Shown here: positions 23,161 through 36,413 of the stretch, one piece after another
Numbering within the stretch: the first letter of the stretch is position 1
How the letters are laid out: each line of letters opens with the position of its first letter
DNA from: Notamacropus eugenii
Taxonomy: Eukaryota; Chordata; Mammalia; Diprotodontia; Macropodidae
Direction: 5' to 3'
NCBI RefSeq assembly: GCF_028372415.1
Contig: NC_092875.1
Span: forward strand, 439,897,377-439,961,376
DNA: 64,000 nucleotides
The notes under the pieces: model-generated
The model's database searches: none
Told to the model about the DNA's origin: nothing
Seen by the model: the letters and a program-made list of their open reading frames with translations, nothing else
Position numbers and translations under genes: made by a program

Positions 23161-24849
23161 AAAAAAGTAAAAAATGGGTTGGGGTGGGGAAGAGCATTTT
23201 ACTTTTATTACAATTTTTCTAAGGATTATGCCAGCACTAGGACAGGAATTTAGACTAATAAATTGAGAAGTAGTTATTAACTTTGTCAATGATCAATATT
23301 CATAATTTAGGTATAGTCAGTTCCAAATGATATGCAATACTTTTTACCCTAACACATCTAGTCAGTTTAGATGAAACAAAAAACCAAAAACTTTTAGTCC
23401 TTTTTTTTTTTTTTTTTTTTGCTTGGGGGATGTTTGAGGGTGTCAGGCCTGAACATTGCCCTGAGAGTAGACAATGGTCTTTTTGAGGTGGAGCTCCAGG
23501 AAGACCCAGACTTGAGCTGTCTTTGTTGTTTTCTGAATAAAACTACTCTCATTTATCTTTGGTATCCAAATCAACTTTCTTTGTGCTTGGATGCTACCTC
23601 CTGGAGTGCTCCATTGTAAACACTGATGGTGTTTTATTTAGCATGAAAAGAAGGAAGAATTTGGCTCAAAGTTCCACTGTAACAGTGCCAACCGAGGGAC
23701 TGGACACTAATCAATCATTTCTTTCAGTACCTATAGTTCATTTGGATCTGGTGACTTGACCTCATTAAGCATAGCTAAGTTCTCTATGAATATTTTCCTA
23801 TTCATCGTTGCTTTCCATTAGCTAGCTTTGATTTATCCTTTTCTGTCAAGACATAATTTTCCTTGTCTGAGAAAACAGAAACAAAATAAAAGTGCAGCAT
23901 TTCTGTCATTTTATTCTCTCTCTGGTTATCATTGGTCCATCCACCCCAGTGTTCCTATACTCCTCTCCCCTCCTCCCATCACTGCCCAGCAAAAACAAAT
24001 TTATTTTTCTTGTCCAATATCAGCTCATTCTGTGACAGAGCACCTCAGATGTTATTCTTATAGTACCATGCCTCAATTTTTTATACTCTACTCCATATCC
24101 TTGCGGTCATCTTCCTCTTTTAAAAAAAAACATGTATTATAAATAAAATATTAAATATCAATTCACCTAAACATGTCACAAAGCTTTATTTAAATAAATT
24201 AATTTACATAATTTCACCAAGTAACTTTCCAAGTCTTAAAGGTTAAGAACAGTTTCTGACTACACTGGTAGAAGGAGTTTCTTCACTAGAACTTCCTTAG
24301 ACAAATAAAATCACAATTCTGTACTTTTCTTTCAAACACAATATACTATTGTACTTTTCAGTCTGTCCCCTTTAGTCTTTACCATTTTAATTTGTCCATT
24401 AATGTTTCTATATTCTTGTTTGTGCTTAATTAGCCTGCATTCTGGTTTTTTATAATGCATGATTTCATACAAGTCTTTCTGAATAGTTTTATAGTCTGAG
24501 TTTTGATGGTCTAAATTATGTTTTGTTAATTGTTCAAATTTTATTGATGTGGTTTGCTTATATATCACTGTTTATTGATTATTCTCACTTTGTGAGAAGT
24601 CTTTCAAAAAAAAAGGTGACAGTTAAGTAAAACCAATAGTAGTGACCTTCTCTGTAAATTCAGACAAATTCTACATTGTTATCACTCCAATTCTTTTTTT
24701 AATTAGCAGAAATCTGTCCCTTTCACACGCCACACCATTTAGAAAACAAATCATTTTTAACAAATATACATAGTTAAGCAAAATAAACCTCTCAATGAAT
24801 GAATACAAAAGTATGTAAGTCTCATTCCACACCCCAGATCTATCATTTC
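23161..24849. other. No gene recognised; possible unnamed old repeat at 23600-24060
   Basis: It contains a T20 run (23401-23420). The stretch near 23640-24060 ('ggctcaaagttccac', 'gtgccaaccgagggactgg', 'ttcatttggatctggtgacttg') seems familiar as an ancient interspersed repeat, but I cannot name it. Frames of 66-104 codons here have no known domain. Confidence 0.35.
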
Positions 24850-25480
24850 TAAGTAATGGAGATCATGTTTCATAATTGGTGTTTTGGAATACTGAATGAT
24901 CGTTGATCAAAGTATTTGCAACTTTCAAAGCCATTGCTTATGAGCTGTTGTTACCATAGCAATCGTTCTCCTGGTTTGCTCTTTCCTTCATCATTATTTT
25001 ATGCAATCCTCAAAACTGTTCATTTTTTAAAATATTGTTTTTTGTACAAATAGTTCTCCTAGATCCATTCACTTCACTTTCCATCAGTTCATATAATCTT
25101 TTCATGTCTTTGAAATCATCTATTTACTCATTTCTTACCTCAATAGTATTCCATTATATTCATATACCATGATGTATTCAACCATTCCTCAATTGATAAG
25201 CATCTCCATGCTTTCCCCTTTTGCCATCACAAAAAGAACTGATGTAAATATTTTTGCCCCTATAGGACCTTTTTATTTTTCTTTGATCTCAGTTGTGTAT
25301 AGTGAAATAGGCAGGTTAAAGGGAATACACTGTTTAGTATCTTTTTGTGGACAATTTCAAAATGATTTCCAAAACGGTTATACTCATTCATAGGCTAATG
25401 CTGTTATTATAACAAGATAATATATTCCTCTACATTAATAATTTAACCAGGCCTATATTGTTAAATATCTCTGCAATTAC
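24850..25480 (-). mobile_element. Old L1 fragment (ORF2 end and 3' UTR), antisense
   Basis: On the minus strand it reads 'gttctttttgtgatggcaaaa', 'gaggaatggttgaatacatc', 'gaatataatggaatactattg', then 'ggaaagtgaagtgaatggatc'. This is the conserved L1 ORF2 C-terminal order. It is strongly diverged. Confidence 0.65.
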
Positions 25481-25599
25481 AAATAACACTGCTATAAAAA
25501 TCTTTAAACAATTGGGGAGGGGGGGTCAGTATTCTTTTTTTTTATAAGACTTCCCAAGTATTCTGTGATCTATATGTATCTTTTTAGAAAATCTAGTCT

Positions 25600-26421
25600 A
25601 TAATGTGTTTTCAGGGAAGACTAGAATCTCTGGTGTGAAGGTTGCCAAGCCCTTTTAAGGGCTGCTTTTCACCTTTGATGTCTATCTGATGCACAGCTAA
25701 CTTTCACCTGTGACTCCAAGAAGCTGTAGCATTTGCACAGGCCACACCCCAGTAAACCATTTATCAGCAGATGGGCTAATCAGATTGAGGATAACAGAGG
25801 GGTCCCAAACCCATCGATGACATAGAGGGGTATTTACTCCAAGCATATGAAGACTTTTGCTGGTAGAATGGATGAATGATAATGGTTTTTTTTTTTCCCC
25901 AATGGCCATGAAAGCAGCTCAAACAGGTGCTCCGGAGCAATTAGAGTTTGGTTAGGCATTGAAGGCACCAAGATCATCCACTGCATCTCAAGCCATCCCC
26001 AGACCTCTTGACTTTGTCCTGCCACCAGACTGTGACTACTCTGAAAGAGAGAAACCAATGACTTTATGCAACTCTGCCTACTTAAATCCAAATTATGCAT
26101 AAATCAAAAGATATTACCCATACCATTTTACCATTTTTACACATCTCAAAGGTCTGTAGTGACAATCAAGTGACAAAGCAGCAGGTGTGACAACCCTGAT
26201 AATTGGTGACTGAAGTCATAGGCCCATCTTCTCACTGGAAGCAGCAGTGGGATTTGGCAGCACCCTGGATGTCTGCGTAGCCTTTCAAGATTCTACTGCT
26301 CACCTCCTGGTATGAGAAATGGACTAGAAAAGATGCCCTAGACATTTGCTTACCCAACCCTGACATATTTACCAGAGTAGGAAGGGATCCCACCTAGAAG
26401 TTAAAATACATACATAGACAG
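25600..26421 (+). mobile_element. RTE LINE 5' region
   Basis: 'cacctgtgactccaagaagctg', 'gcacaggccacaccccagtaaacc', 'aagatcatccactgcatctc' and 'tttgtcctgccaccagactgtg' are phrases I know from marsupial RTE elements and their short derivatives. The piece ends at 26403-26421 with AAAATACATACATAGACAG, the left copy of the target duplication of the inserted L1. The RTE reading continues at 33082. No coding part lies here. Confidence 0.6.
26403..26421 (+). repeat. Left target-site duplication of the L1
   Basis: AAAATACATACATAGACAG, preceded by TT (a TT/AAAA L1 endonuclease site). The imperfect right copy AAAATACATATACACAGTG is at 33082-33100. Confidence 0.7.
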
Positions 26422-27696
26422 AGCACAGGTTACACAAGGATAGCCCTTGCCATAACAGAGCTAAACAGGAAGCCTTGGGCAGTCTGAAGCAACAGCAGAG
26501 AGAATTCTCAAACATATCAGCTCAGGATGGGAGTCCAGTGGAAGTGAGCAAGAGAGAATCACAGAACTCCAGGCAACTGCAGCAGTTGTTCTTGAGACTC
26601 TCAGCCTACAGATAAAATGTTTATAAGTCACCTACTTGAACTTCTGGGAGCCAAGATGGCAGAGTGATCAGTAAATGCTATCCCCCTTCCCTTGTTGATC
26701 TTGAAAAACCCTGAGAATATTTCCCCAGGAAAAATCCTGGAACAGTGGGATCAGGCAAAAGGGTAAATAGTCTCTTAGTCTGTGATGCTAGAAAAATCGC
26801 AAAGTGGGGGTCCCTCTTGCTGTGGTTGAAGGGGAACCAGTGCAGGACCAGAGTTGTCCCAGACAGCCCCACTTCAGTGATCTGGGAGGAGATCTTGAGA
26901 CCCAGGGGGGTGCAGCCTGCAATCACCAACACCAGGACCCAGGCATGCCTCAGCAAAGCCAGGAGAATTGGGAAGACACTAGCACAAATGAGGTTCACCA
27001 ACCACTGAGCTTGTCAATGCTCTAGCTCAACAGAGGAGACCTCTGGCCAGACCACCCCTCTCCCACACTTAATGCAGCTAGCTCCAGGGTAACTCCAGAG
27101 AAACTCAGAAAGACTTTGACTAGCTTCCATTTTGGCACACCAGCCAGCTCAGCACCAGATAAACTACAACATTTTAGCTTCAAGCTGAAAGAACCAGAGG
27201 CCACAATACACAAAACCTCAAGTTCTAAGCAAAAGAGCCATGGGATAGAGCCTCCTGTGCCCCAGAACCAGAGATCTACTTTAAAAGTGAAGAAAAGGGT
27301 GATCATCATGAGCAAGAAGCAAACTAGAAAAGACCATAGAATCTTTCTATGGGGACAAGAACCAAAACACAAATATCAAAGAGGTCAGCATTGAGACTGT
27401 ACTTCCATCTGAAACTTCAGAAGGCAAGTGTTTTTTAGGTCTCAAGGCAAAAGAGCATTTTGAGGAGAGATCAAGAAGGATTTTAAAAGACAACTTACAG
27501 AAGTAGAAGAAAAATTGTCCAGTGATTTTAAAAATATGAAAAATGAATTCACTGAGGAGAATAGCTCTTTGAAAAGAAAAATTGGACAAATGGAAAAGGA
27601 AGTACAAAACCTAGATGGAGAAGATAACTCCTTGAAAGTAACCATTGGGCAAATGGAAAAGGAGATGCAAAAGTTAACTGAAGAAAACAATCTATT

Positions 27697-28984
<1,288 letters not shown>

Positions 28985-30199
28985 TTAGATTTGGGCAAGT
29001 AGAACCTAATCACTCTATGAGACATCAAGAATCACTCAAACAGAATTTAAAGCATGAAAAAAAAACAAAGAAAGTGTAAGATATCTAATTGAATAAACAA
29101 ATGACCTGGAAAATAGATCCAGGAGAGAAAAATCTAAGAATTATTGGTCTACCAGAAAGCCATGATGAGAAAAAGAGCCTGGAATATATCATCCAAGAAA
29201 TCATCAAGGAAAACTTCCCAGATGTCCTAGATCCAGAAAGAAAAACAGGCATTGAAAGAATCCATTGTTCACCTCCTGAAAGGGATCCCAAACTGAAAAC
29301 ACCAAGGAATATCACAGCCAAATTCCAGAACTATCAAGTGAAGGAGAAAATACTGCAGGCAGCCAGAAAGAAACAATTCAAATATTGAGGAACTACAGTC
29401 AGGATAACACAGGACATTGCAGCTTCTACAATTTGGAAAATGATATTTCATAAGGTAAATGAGCTGTAACTACAACCGAGGATCAATTACTTAGCAAAAC
29501 TGAGCATAATATTTCAGACAAGGAGATGGACAGACCTTCCTGATGAAAAGGCCAGAGCTCAATAAAAAATTTGATCTTCAAACACAAATTGAAAGACAAA
29601 CATACAAAGGTAAACAAGGGAAAAAAACTTGTTCAATATGTGCAAACGCTTTACATTGCTATAAGGGAAAAATAATACTTGTTAATCTTGAGAATTGCAC
29701 ACTTATTATGATACTTAAACGAGATATACATAGATACACAGATAGATAGAGGGAGTGAGTATAAATTAAATGACGTGATGATAACAAATGTGATTTAAGG
29801 GTGCAAAGGGATTATAATAGGAAATATGAAAGGAGGAGGCAGAAAAAGGTAAAATACATCACAGGAAGAGGCACAAAAACATATTACACTAGAAGAAAAG
29901 AGGGGAGGGAGATGAGCATCATTTGAGATTTACTCTCATCTGATTTGGTTCAAGAGGGAACAACAAACTCAGTTAAGTATAGAAATGTAACTAGCTCTAT
30001 AGGCAGCAGGAAAGGAAAGAGGAAAGAAAAGGGAGGAGAGGTTAAAAGGGAGGGAAGAAATAGCAAGGGAAAAAGGGAGTAAAATGGAGGGGCTGAAAAA
30101 AGGAAGGCAAGACTGAGGGAAATGGTGGTCAAAAATTTAAAAAATCTGTTGTGGAGGGGAAGGGAGAAGGGAGAACTAAAATCATAAATGGGGGGGGAA

Positions 30200-32490
30200 G
30201 GATGGAGGGAAAGACACAGATAGTAATCATAACTGTGAATGTGAATGGAATGAACTCTCCCATAAAAGGGAGACAGATAGAAAAACCATAATGCAACAAT
30301 ATATTGTTCACAAGAAACATATTTGAAACAGAGGGATACACAGAGGATAAAGGTAAAAGGTTGAAACAGAATATATTGTGCTTCAGCCAATGTAAAAAAA
30401 AAAAAAAAGCAGGTGTAGCAATCCTAATCTCAGACAAAGAAAAAGCAGAAATAGATCTAATCAAAAGAGATATGGAAGGAAACTATATCCCGCTAAAAGG
30501 CACCATAGATAATGAAGCAATATCATTACTAAACGCATATGCTCCAAGTGGTATAGCCTCCAAATTCTTAGAGGAAAAGTTAAGGTAATTACAGGAAGAA
30601 ACAGACAGACAAACTATACTAGTGAGATCCTCAACCTCCTCCTTTCTGAACTTGATAAATTTAACCTCAAAATAAACAAGAAATATGTTAAGGAGGTGAA
30701 TATAACTCTAGAAAAAGTAGAATGGATAGATCTCTGGAGAAAATTGAATAGGGATAGAAATGAATATACATTTTCCTCAATGGCACATGGCACATATACA
30801 AAAATTGACCATGTACTAGGGCATTAAAACCTCACAATCGAGTGCAGAAAGGCAGAGATAGTCAATGCATCCTTCTCAGATCATAATGCAATAAAAATTA
30901 TGTGTAACAAAAGGTGATTGAAAGATAAACCAAAAATTAATTGGAAACTAAATAATCTAATCTTAAAGAATGAGTGAATTAAACAACAAATCATAGAAAC
31001 AATCAACAACTTCATTCAAGAGAATGACAATAATGAGACAGCTTACCAAATCTTATGAGATACTGCAAAAGCAGTTCTTAGGGGAAGTTTTATATCTTTC
31101 AATGCCTACATGAAGTAAATAGAGAAAGAGGAGATCGAGGAATTGAAAACACTAGAAAAAGAACAAATTGAAAATCCCCAAGTAAATATCAGATTAAAAA
31201 TACTGAAAACCAAAGTAGACATTAGTAAAATTGAAATTAAGAAAACTATTGAACTAATAAATAAAACTAACAGTTGGTTTTATGAAAAAAATAAAATTAA
31301 TAAACCTTTACTCAATTTAATTTAACAAAATAAAGAAGAAAACCAAATTACCAATATCAAAAATGAAAAGGGTAAACTAACCTCCAATGAGGAAGAAATT
31401 AAAGCAATAATTAGAAATTATTTGCCTAACTGTATGCCCATAAATTTGACAATCTAAATGAGATGGAAGAATATTTTTAAAATTTGTAAATTGCCCAGAT
31501 TAACAGAAGAGGAATTTGAATACTTAAATAACCCCATCTCAGAAAAATAAATTGAACAAACAATCAATGAACTCCTTAGGAAAAAATCTCAGGGCCTGAT
31601 GGATTACAGGTGAATTCTATCAAACATTTAAAGAACAGTTAATTGAAACATTATATAGACTTTTTGGGAAAATTGGAGAAGAGGTAGTTCTACCAAATTC
31701 TTTTCATGATACAAATATGGTTCTGATACCTAAACCAGGAAGAGACAAAACAGAGAAATAAAATTATAGACCAATTGCTGTAATGAATATAGATGCAAAA
31801 ATTTAAAATTAGATATTAGCAAAAAGAATACAGCAACTAATCACCAGTATAATACATTATGATCAGGTAGGATTTATACCAGGAATGCAGGACTAGTTCA
31901 ATATTAGGAAAACCATCAGGTTTATTGATCATATCAACAAAAAAAGTTAACAGAAACCACATAATTATCTCAATAGATGCAGAAAAAAGCTTTTGACAAA
32001 ATGCAACACCCATTCCTATTGAAAACACTGGAGAGCACAGGACTAAATGGAATTTTCCATAAAATAATAAGCAGTATCTACCTAAAAGCATCAGCAAGCA
32101 TTATATGCAATGAGGATAAGCTAGATGCATTTCCAGTAAGATCAGGGGTGAAAGAAGGATGTCTATTATCATCACTGTTTCTCAGTATGGTACTAGAAAT
32201 GTTAGCTTTTGCAATAAGAGAAGAAAAAGAAATTGATGGAATTAGAATAGGCAAAGAAGAAACTAAGTTATCACTCTTTGCATATGATATGATGATATAC
32301 TTAGAGAATTCCAGAGAATCAAGAAAAAAACTACTGGAAATAATAAAGAACTTTTGCAAATTTGCAGGTTACAAAATAAACCTAGAGAAATGATCTGCAT
32401 TTCTATATATTAGTAACAAAGTCCAACAGCAAGAGATAAAAAGAGAAATCCCTCTTAAAGCTATGATACAAACTATAAAATATCTGGGAG
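30200..32490 (+). pseudogene. L1 ORF2 (decayed)
   Basis: The endonuclease part is visible as 'AGVAILISDKEKAEI' and 'ISLLNAYAPSG' (30304-30588). The middle is visible at 31143-31325. The RT palm lies at 31977-32393, with 'FPVRSGVKEGCLLS' and the altered active site '[13 protein letters not shown]'. Stops and frameshifts separate the pieces. The region from the end of RT to near the C-terminus is deleted. Confidence 0.85.
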
Positions 32491-33081
32491 TCTACAGACC
32501 AGAAATCAAGGGGATGCCCATCAGTTGGGGAATGGCTGGACAAGTTGTCCTATGTGAATGTAATGGACTGCTATTGTGCTATAAAAATGATGATTAGGAA
32601 GACTTCAGAGAGGCCTGGAAGAATGCGTATGAATTGATGCTTAGTGAAAGGAGTAGAACCAGGTCAATTTTGTACACAGCAACAATTACTGTGTGTAAGG
32701 AATTTTTCTGATAAACTTAGTCCTTCACAGCAATGCAAGGACCTAAAAAATTTCCAGTGGACTTGAGGTTAAATGCCATCCACATCCAGAGAAAGAAGTA
32801 TGGAATTGGATAACAGAATGAAGCAGACCATTTTCTCTTCTGTTATGTTTTGTTTTGTTTTATGGTTTCTCCTATTCATTTTAATTCTTCTATGCAACAT
32901 GATTAAAGTGAAGATGTATTTAATAAAAATGTGTTGTAGAACCTATATAAGATTGCATGCCATCTTGGAGGCAAAGTGGGTGAGAAGAGTGAAGAATGGG
33001 GAGGGAGGGAGAAAAAATGTAAGATATATAGAAGTAATGTAGAAAATTGAAAACAAAATAATTTTTAAAAATATTCAAAAT
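32490..33081 (+). mobile_element. L1 ORF2 end and 3' UTR after internal deletion
   Basis: It resumes with 'gaaatcaaggggatgcccatcag' and matches 58895-59450 closely. It includes 'gaagacttcagagaggcctgg', the 'catccacatccagagaaag' phrase and a G-rich tail ('ggggagggagggag') before the A-rich end. Confidence 0.8.
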
Positions 33082-34142
33082 AAAATACATATACACAGTG
33101 TACAAATACTTCTGCAAATACGATTCCATTCACAATCAGTACATGAAATATACATACCCTTACAGCCAACACAAAATCTAGTAGACCTGAAATGAAAATA
33201 GTTCTTGTTGGCAGAGTACTCAGCTGGTATCCTATCCAAATAGCAGCCCTGAGTGAAACAAGGCTGGCAAATGAAGGCCATTTTACTGAAGTTGGATATG
33301 GATACATATTTTTTTCTAGAATGGCCACATTAAAGGGTAGCTCTGTGAAGCTGGTGTAGGTTTTACAATCGAAAACAATCTAGTCAACCAACTTGTATGC
33401 CTACCAAAAGTAGTGAATGAGAGACACATTACAATGCAATTGCCACTTTCAGAAAAAAGCCATACCACTACCATTGGTGTCTGTGCTATCACCATGATGA
33501 CCCCTGACAAAGTGAAAGAATAACTTTATGAACACATGGAGACTCATATCATCGATGTGCCAAAAGAGAACCAGCTTATAATTCGGGGTAAGTTTAATAC
33601 TAAAATGTTCTTAGACTATCAGATTTGGCAGGGAGTCCTTGGGAGAAATGGAGTTGGAAACAGCAAAAGCAGTTCACTTACTATTGAAGATTTTTGCACC
33701 TCCTTACATTCTCATCACCAAAACTCTCTTCTATTTACCTAAATGCAATAAAAATTGATGCATGCACACTCACAGCAAACATTGGCATTTAATAAACTAT
33801 GTCATTATAAAGAGAAAAGACAGAATGTGTGAGTGAGAAGGCAATGTGTGGCACAGTGTGTTGGACTGATTATAGACTTCTCTGCAATCGAAATAAAAGT
33901 GGTAACCCTATGGCAAAATGACTACCAGAATTAATGTCGAGGTTAAAGCACTTCTCTGAGCAGCAACAGTCCATTGCTAAATTAGGAAAATTGAGTCATC
34001 ATATTATCTGAGTCAACATACTCATATTAAGACTGATTTGACAAAAATATGGGTAGATCCAGAAGCTGCTAAATGAAAAAATGAGAATTGCACAATCTTT
34101 ACCAGCAAAAGAGTTCATCTGTCTTTAAGAAAGCAGCATTTA
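33082..34142 (+). mobile_element. RTE LINE, endonuclease region
   Basis: Decayed frames give 'IAALSETRLANEGHFTEVGY' (SETRL codons at 33249-33266), then 'MQLPLSEKSHTTTIG', 'MTPDKVKE' and 'YQIWQGVLGRNGVG' (33536-33742). These match the RTE apurinic-type endonuclease in order. The last codons before the HAL1 insertion read Lys-Lys-Ala-Ala-Phe (34127-34141). Several stops and frameshifts. It may no longer act in any way. Confidence 0.75.
34127..34142 (+). repeat. Probable left target site of the HAL1-type element
   Basis: AAGAAAGCAGCATTTA after TTT. The right-hand counterpart at 39006-39021 (AAGAAAACATCAACTA) is only partly matched. Confidence 0.5.
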
Positions 34143-35000
34143 GGGAGAAAGACTCAAGATGGCAGAGTAAAAAAAATGCACATTCTCCAACTCTTCCCCA
34201 ATATCCACAAAATACCTGTAAAGAAAGACTCTCAACAAATTCTAGAGCAATAGAAGCCACAGAATGAAAGAGTGGAAGAGATTTCCAGCCAAGGGTGACC
34301 TGGAAGGCAAACAGGAAAGGTCTGTCACAGAAGATACTCAGCCCAGCCTTGGCCACTTGGCACAGGGAGGAACAAGACTGGAGCAGGCTTCAGGGATAGA
34401 ATCCCTGACAGCAATTCCAATTCACAGATCCCTGAACCCACAGGCGCCAAAAGTGAGTGAGACATTTTTTTCAACCAGAGTGAGAAGAGATCAGGGTCCT
34501 CCCCTAGCCTTGGCCTCAGGTGATAGTGGCAGCAGCAGCAGCAGCAGTGGGCAGCAGCAGCTGCAGTGGCTATGGCAGCAGGAAGGGTCCATTGTTGGAG
34601 TAGCTCAGCTTAAAGCCCCTGGGGGAATTGAGCAGCTGATCTGAATCTCAACCCTGAGCACGATCTTAGGGTGTGCAGGAGCTGGAGGCCCCTGAGAAGT
34701 AAACTCCTCTCACTTGATTGTGCCACTTTGGAGGAAATGAGAACTTACAGGTCCCCAGAGTATACTCTACTCTTGACAAAGGACCCAAAAGTCAAGTAAC
34801 TGGGTGGGGAAATGCCCAAAAAAGGGAAAAAAGTAACACTACAGAAAGTTACTTTCTTGGTGAACAGGGATTCTCTCCCATCCTTTTGGATCAGGAGGAA
34901 CAATGTTTACCATCAGGGAAAGACATAAAAGTCAAGTCTTCTGCATCCAAAACCTCCGAAATAAATAGCAGACAATTCACTATACCTTGTAGGGCACACT

Positions 35001-35975
35001 GTGGAACCACAGGAAAGGGCCCAAAAGGCTAATGATAGGTTCCACCTAGCCACAGAAGCCCTCTGCAAATTATATGGGATAACTCAAGAACAGGCCAGAA
35101 AAATTGTTAAGAGCTGTCTCCAATGTATCCCATTCCACCCATCTCTAGACCAGGGTGTCAATCCTCGCGGCTTGGCACCCAATGAAATTTGGCAAATGGA
35201 TGTCACCCATCTTAAGGGCCAGTGCATACATGTGACAGTTGACACATGGTCCGGATTTCTTATGGTGACTTTACAGCCAGGTGAATCAAGTGCTAAAGTA
35301 ATTCAACATCTTTGGCACTGTTTTTCTGTTTCAGGTTTACCCTTAGAAATAAAGACAGATAACGGTCCTGCCTATACTTCTCAAACCCTTACACACATCC
35401 TCCGTGATCTAGGGATTCGACATGTTACAGGAATCCCCTACAATCCACAAGGCCAGGCCATAGTGGAAAGGGCCAATCTCACCTTAAAGATGATTCTCGC
35501 TAAACAAAAAAGGGGGAGATTAAGAGGTCGCCTAACACAATCAGAGCTTGATATAGCTGTGTATACACACAATTTTTTGCATGTCTCAAAAAACTCACAT
35601 ACTACTCCAGCTATGAGACATTTTGTGACTATTTCAAGACAACCCCACAAGGAAAGTAATACCCAGGCTGGAAATAAGGACACATGGGCCATGATAAAGG
35701 ATATGGCCTCAGGGAAATGGAAAGGTACATATAAGATACTAATATGGGGTCCAGGGTATGTTTGTGTCTCCACAGGAAAAGGAAATGCGTGGATTCCCAT
35801 TAGAAGGATCCATAGGTGTAAACCGATGTCGGAGACGGCGGAGACGCAGGAGGCGGAGACCCCGGAGAGCCCGGAGAAGAATCATGCACCACCTGAGTCT
35901 GCTGCTGACAGCTTTAACCCTGCTGCCCAGAGAGGAAGCAGCACTCATCCCAACATTGCTGACCACTCCATCTAG
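35001..35975 (+). pseudogene. ERV pol 3' part (integrase), fossil
   Basis: The fossil frame carries the order of a retroviral integrase: a CxxC zinc element ('KSCLQC'), the first catalytic Asp in 'IWQMDVTH', the second in 'KTDNGPAY', and the catalytic Glu in 'NPQGQAIVERAN'. A C-terminal DNA-binding part follows ('WIPIRRIHRC'). 'GIPYNPQGQAIVER' is typical of betaretroviruses and lentiviruses rather than gammaretroviruses. Upstream reverse transcriptase and RNase H are not present. Confidence 0.88.
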
Positions 35976-36009
35976 GCATCTCTTTCCAGCGGCTGAAGGA
36001 GGACTTTGA
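35758..36009 (+). pseudogene. ERV env-leader-like overlap, fossil
   Basis: A second frame overlaps the end of pol. It has a long arginine run (about 35830-35880) followed by a hydrophobic stretch ('IMHHLSLLLTALTLL'). In betaretroviruses the env leader overlaps pol and holds an arginine-rich nuclear-export factor (Rem, Rec, Rej) made from spliced RNA. The resemblance is inference from layout and composition. The rest of env is missing. Confidence 0.45.
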
Positions 36010-36413
36010 TATCACAAACCCAGGACATTGGGGGGGAAGGGGTGACCAACTTTTCGGGAGATGACCAACTTTTCGCCTGAATACCACAGGCTTGGCCATT
36101 CAGGCTTGGCCGTTGAGATCCATTTGCATGACTGAGGGGGTGGTGATGTGTAAGGCGCCAGCACTAGCTGCTTCTCTTAGAATATGCTTTGGAATTAGTG
36201 ATTGCCCTTTCTCTTGTTGTAACTCAGCCATTTAGCTTCATCTTTGTTTTGTCTGATGCCTCCCTTTGTCAGTTGTGCTAGCTGCAGATTTCTGTGTAAA
36301 TGAAGTCTTGTTGTGGGGTACTCATATGCTAAAGGCCTTCCTAATCCACTCAGCCTCCAGCCACTGTTTGCTCTAGAGCCATGTGCACGCAGCGCAAAAC
36401 AATAAGGGGGAGA
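36010..36413 (+). other. ERV internal non-coding remainder and polypurine tract
   Basis: No env protein can be recognised. A 19-base phrase starting TGACCAACTTTTCG is duplicated in tandem at about 36042-36079. The stretch ends with 'aataagggggaga' (36401-36413), a polypurine tract directly before the LTR. Confidence 0.55.

Noticed and set aside
34525-34575. CAG repeat as a polyglutamine coding exon
   Set aside because: It lies in the 5' UTR of a HAL1/L1-type element and is short.
35438-35800. 120-codon minus frame
   Set aside because: Antisense shadow of the ERV integrase region.
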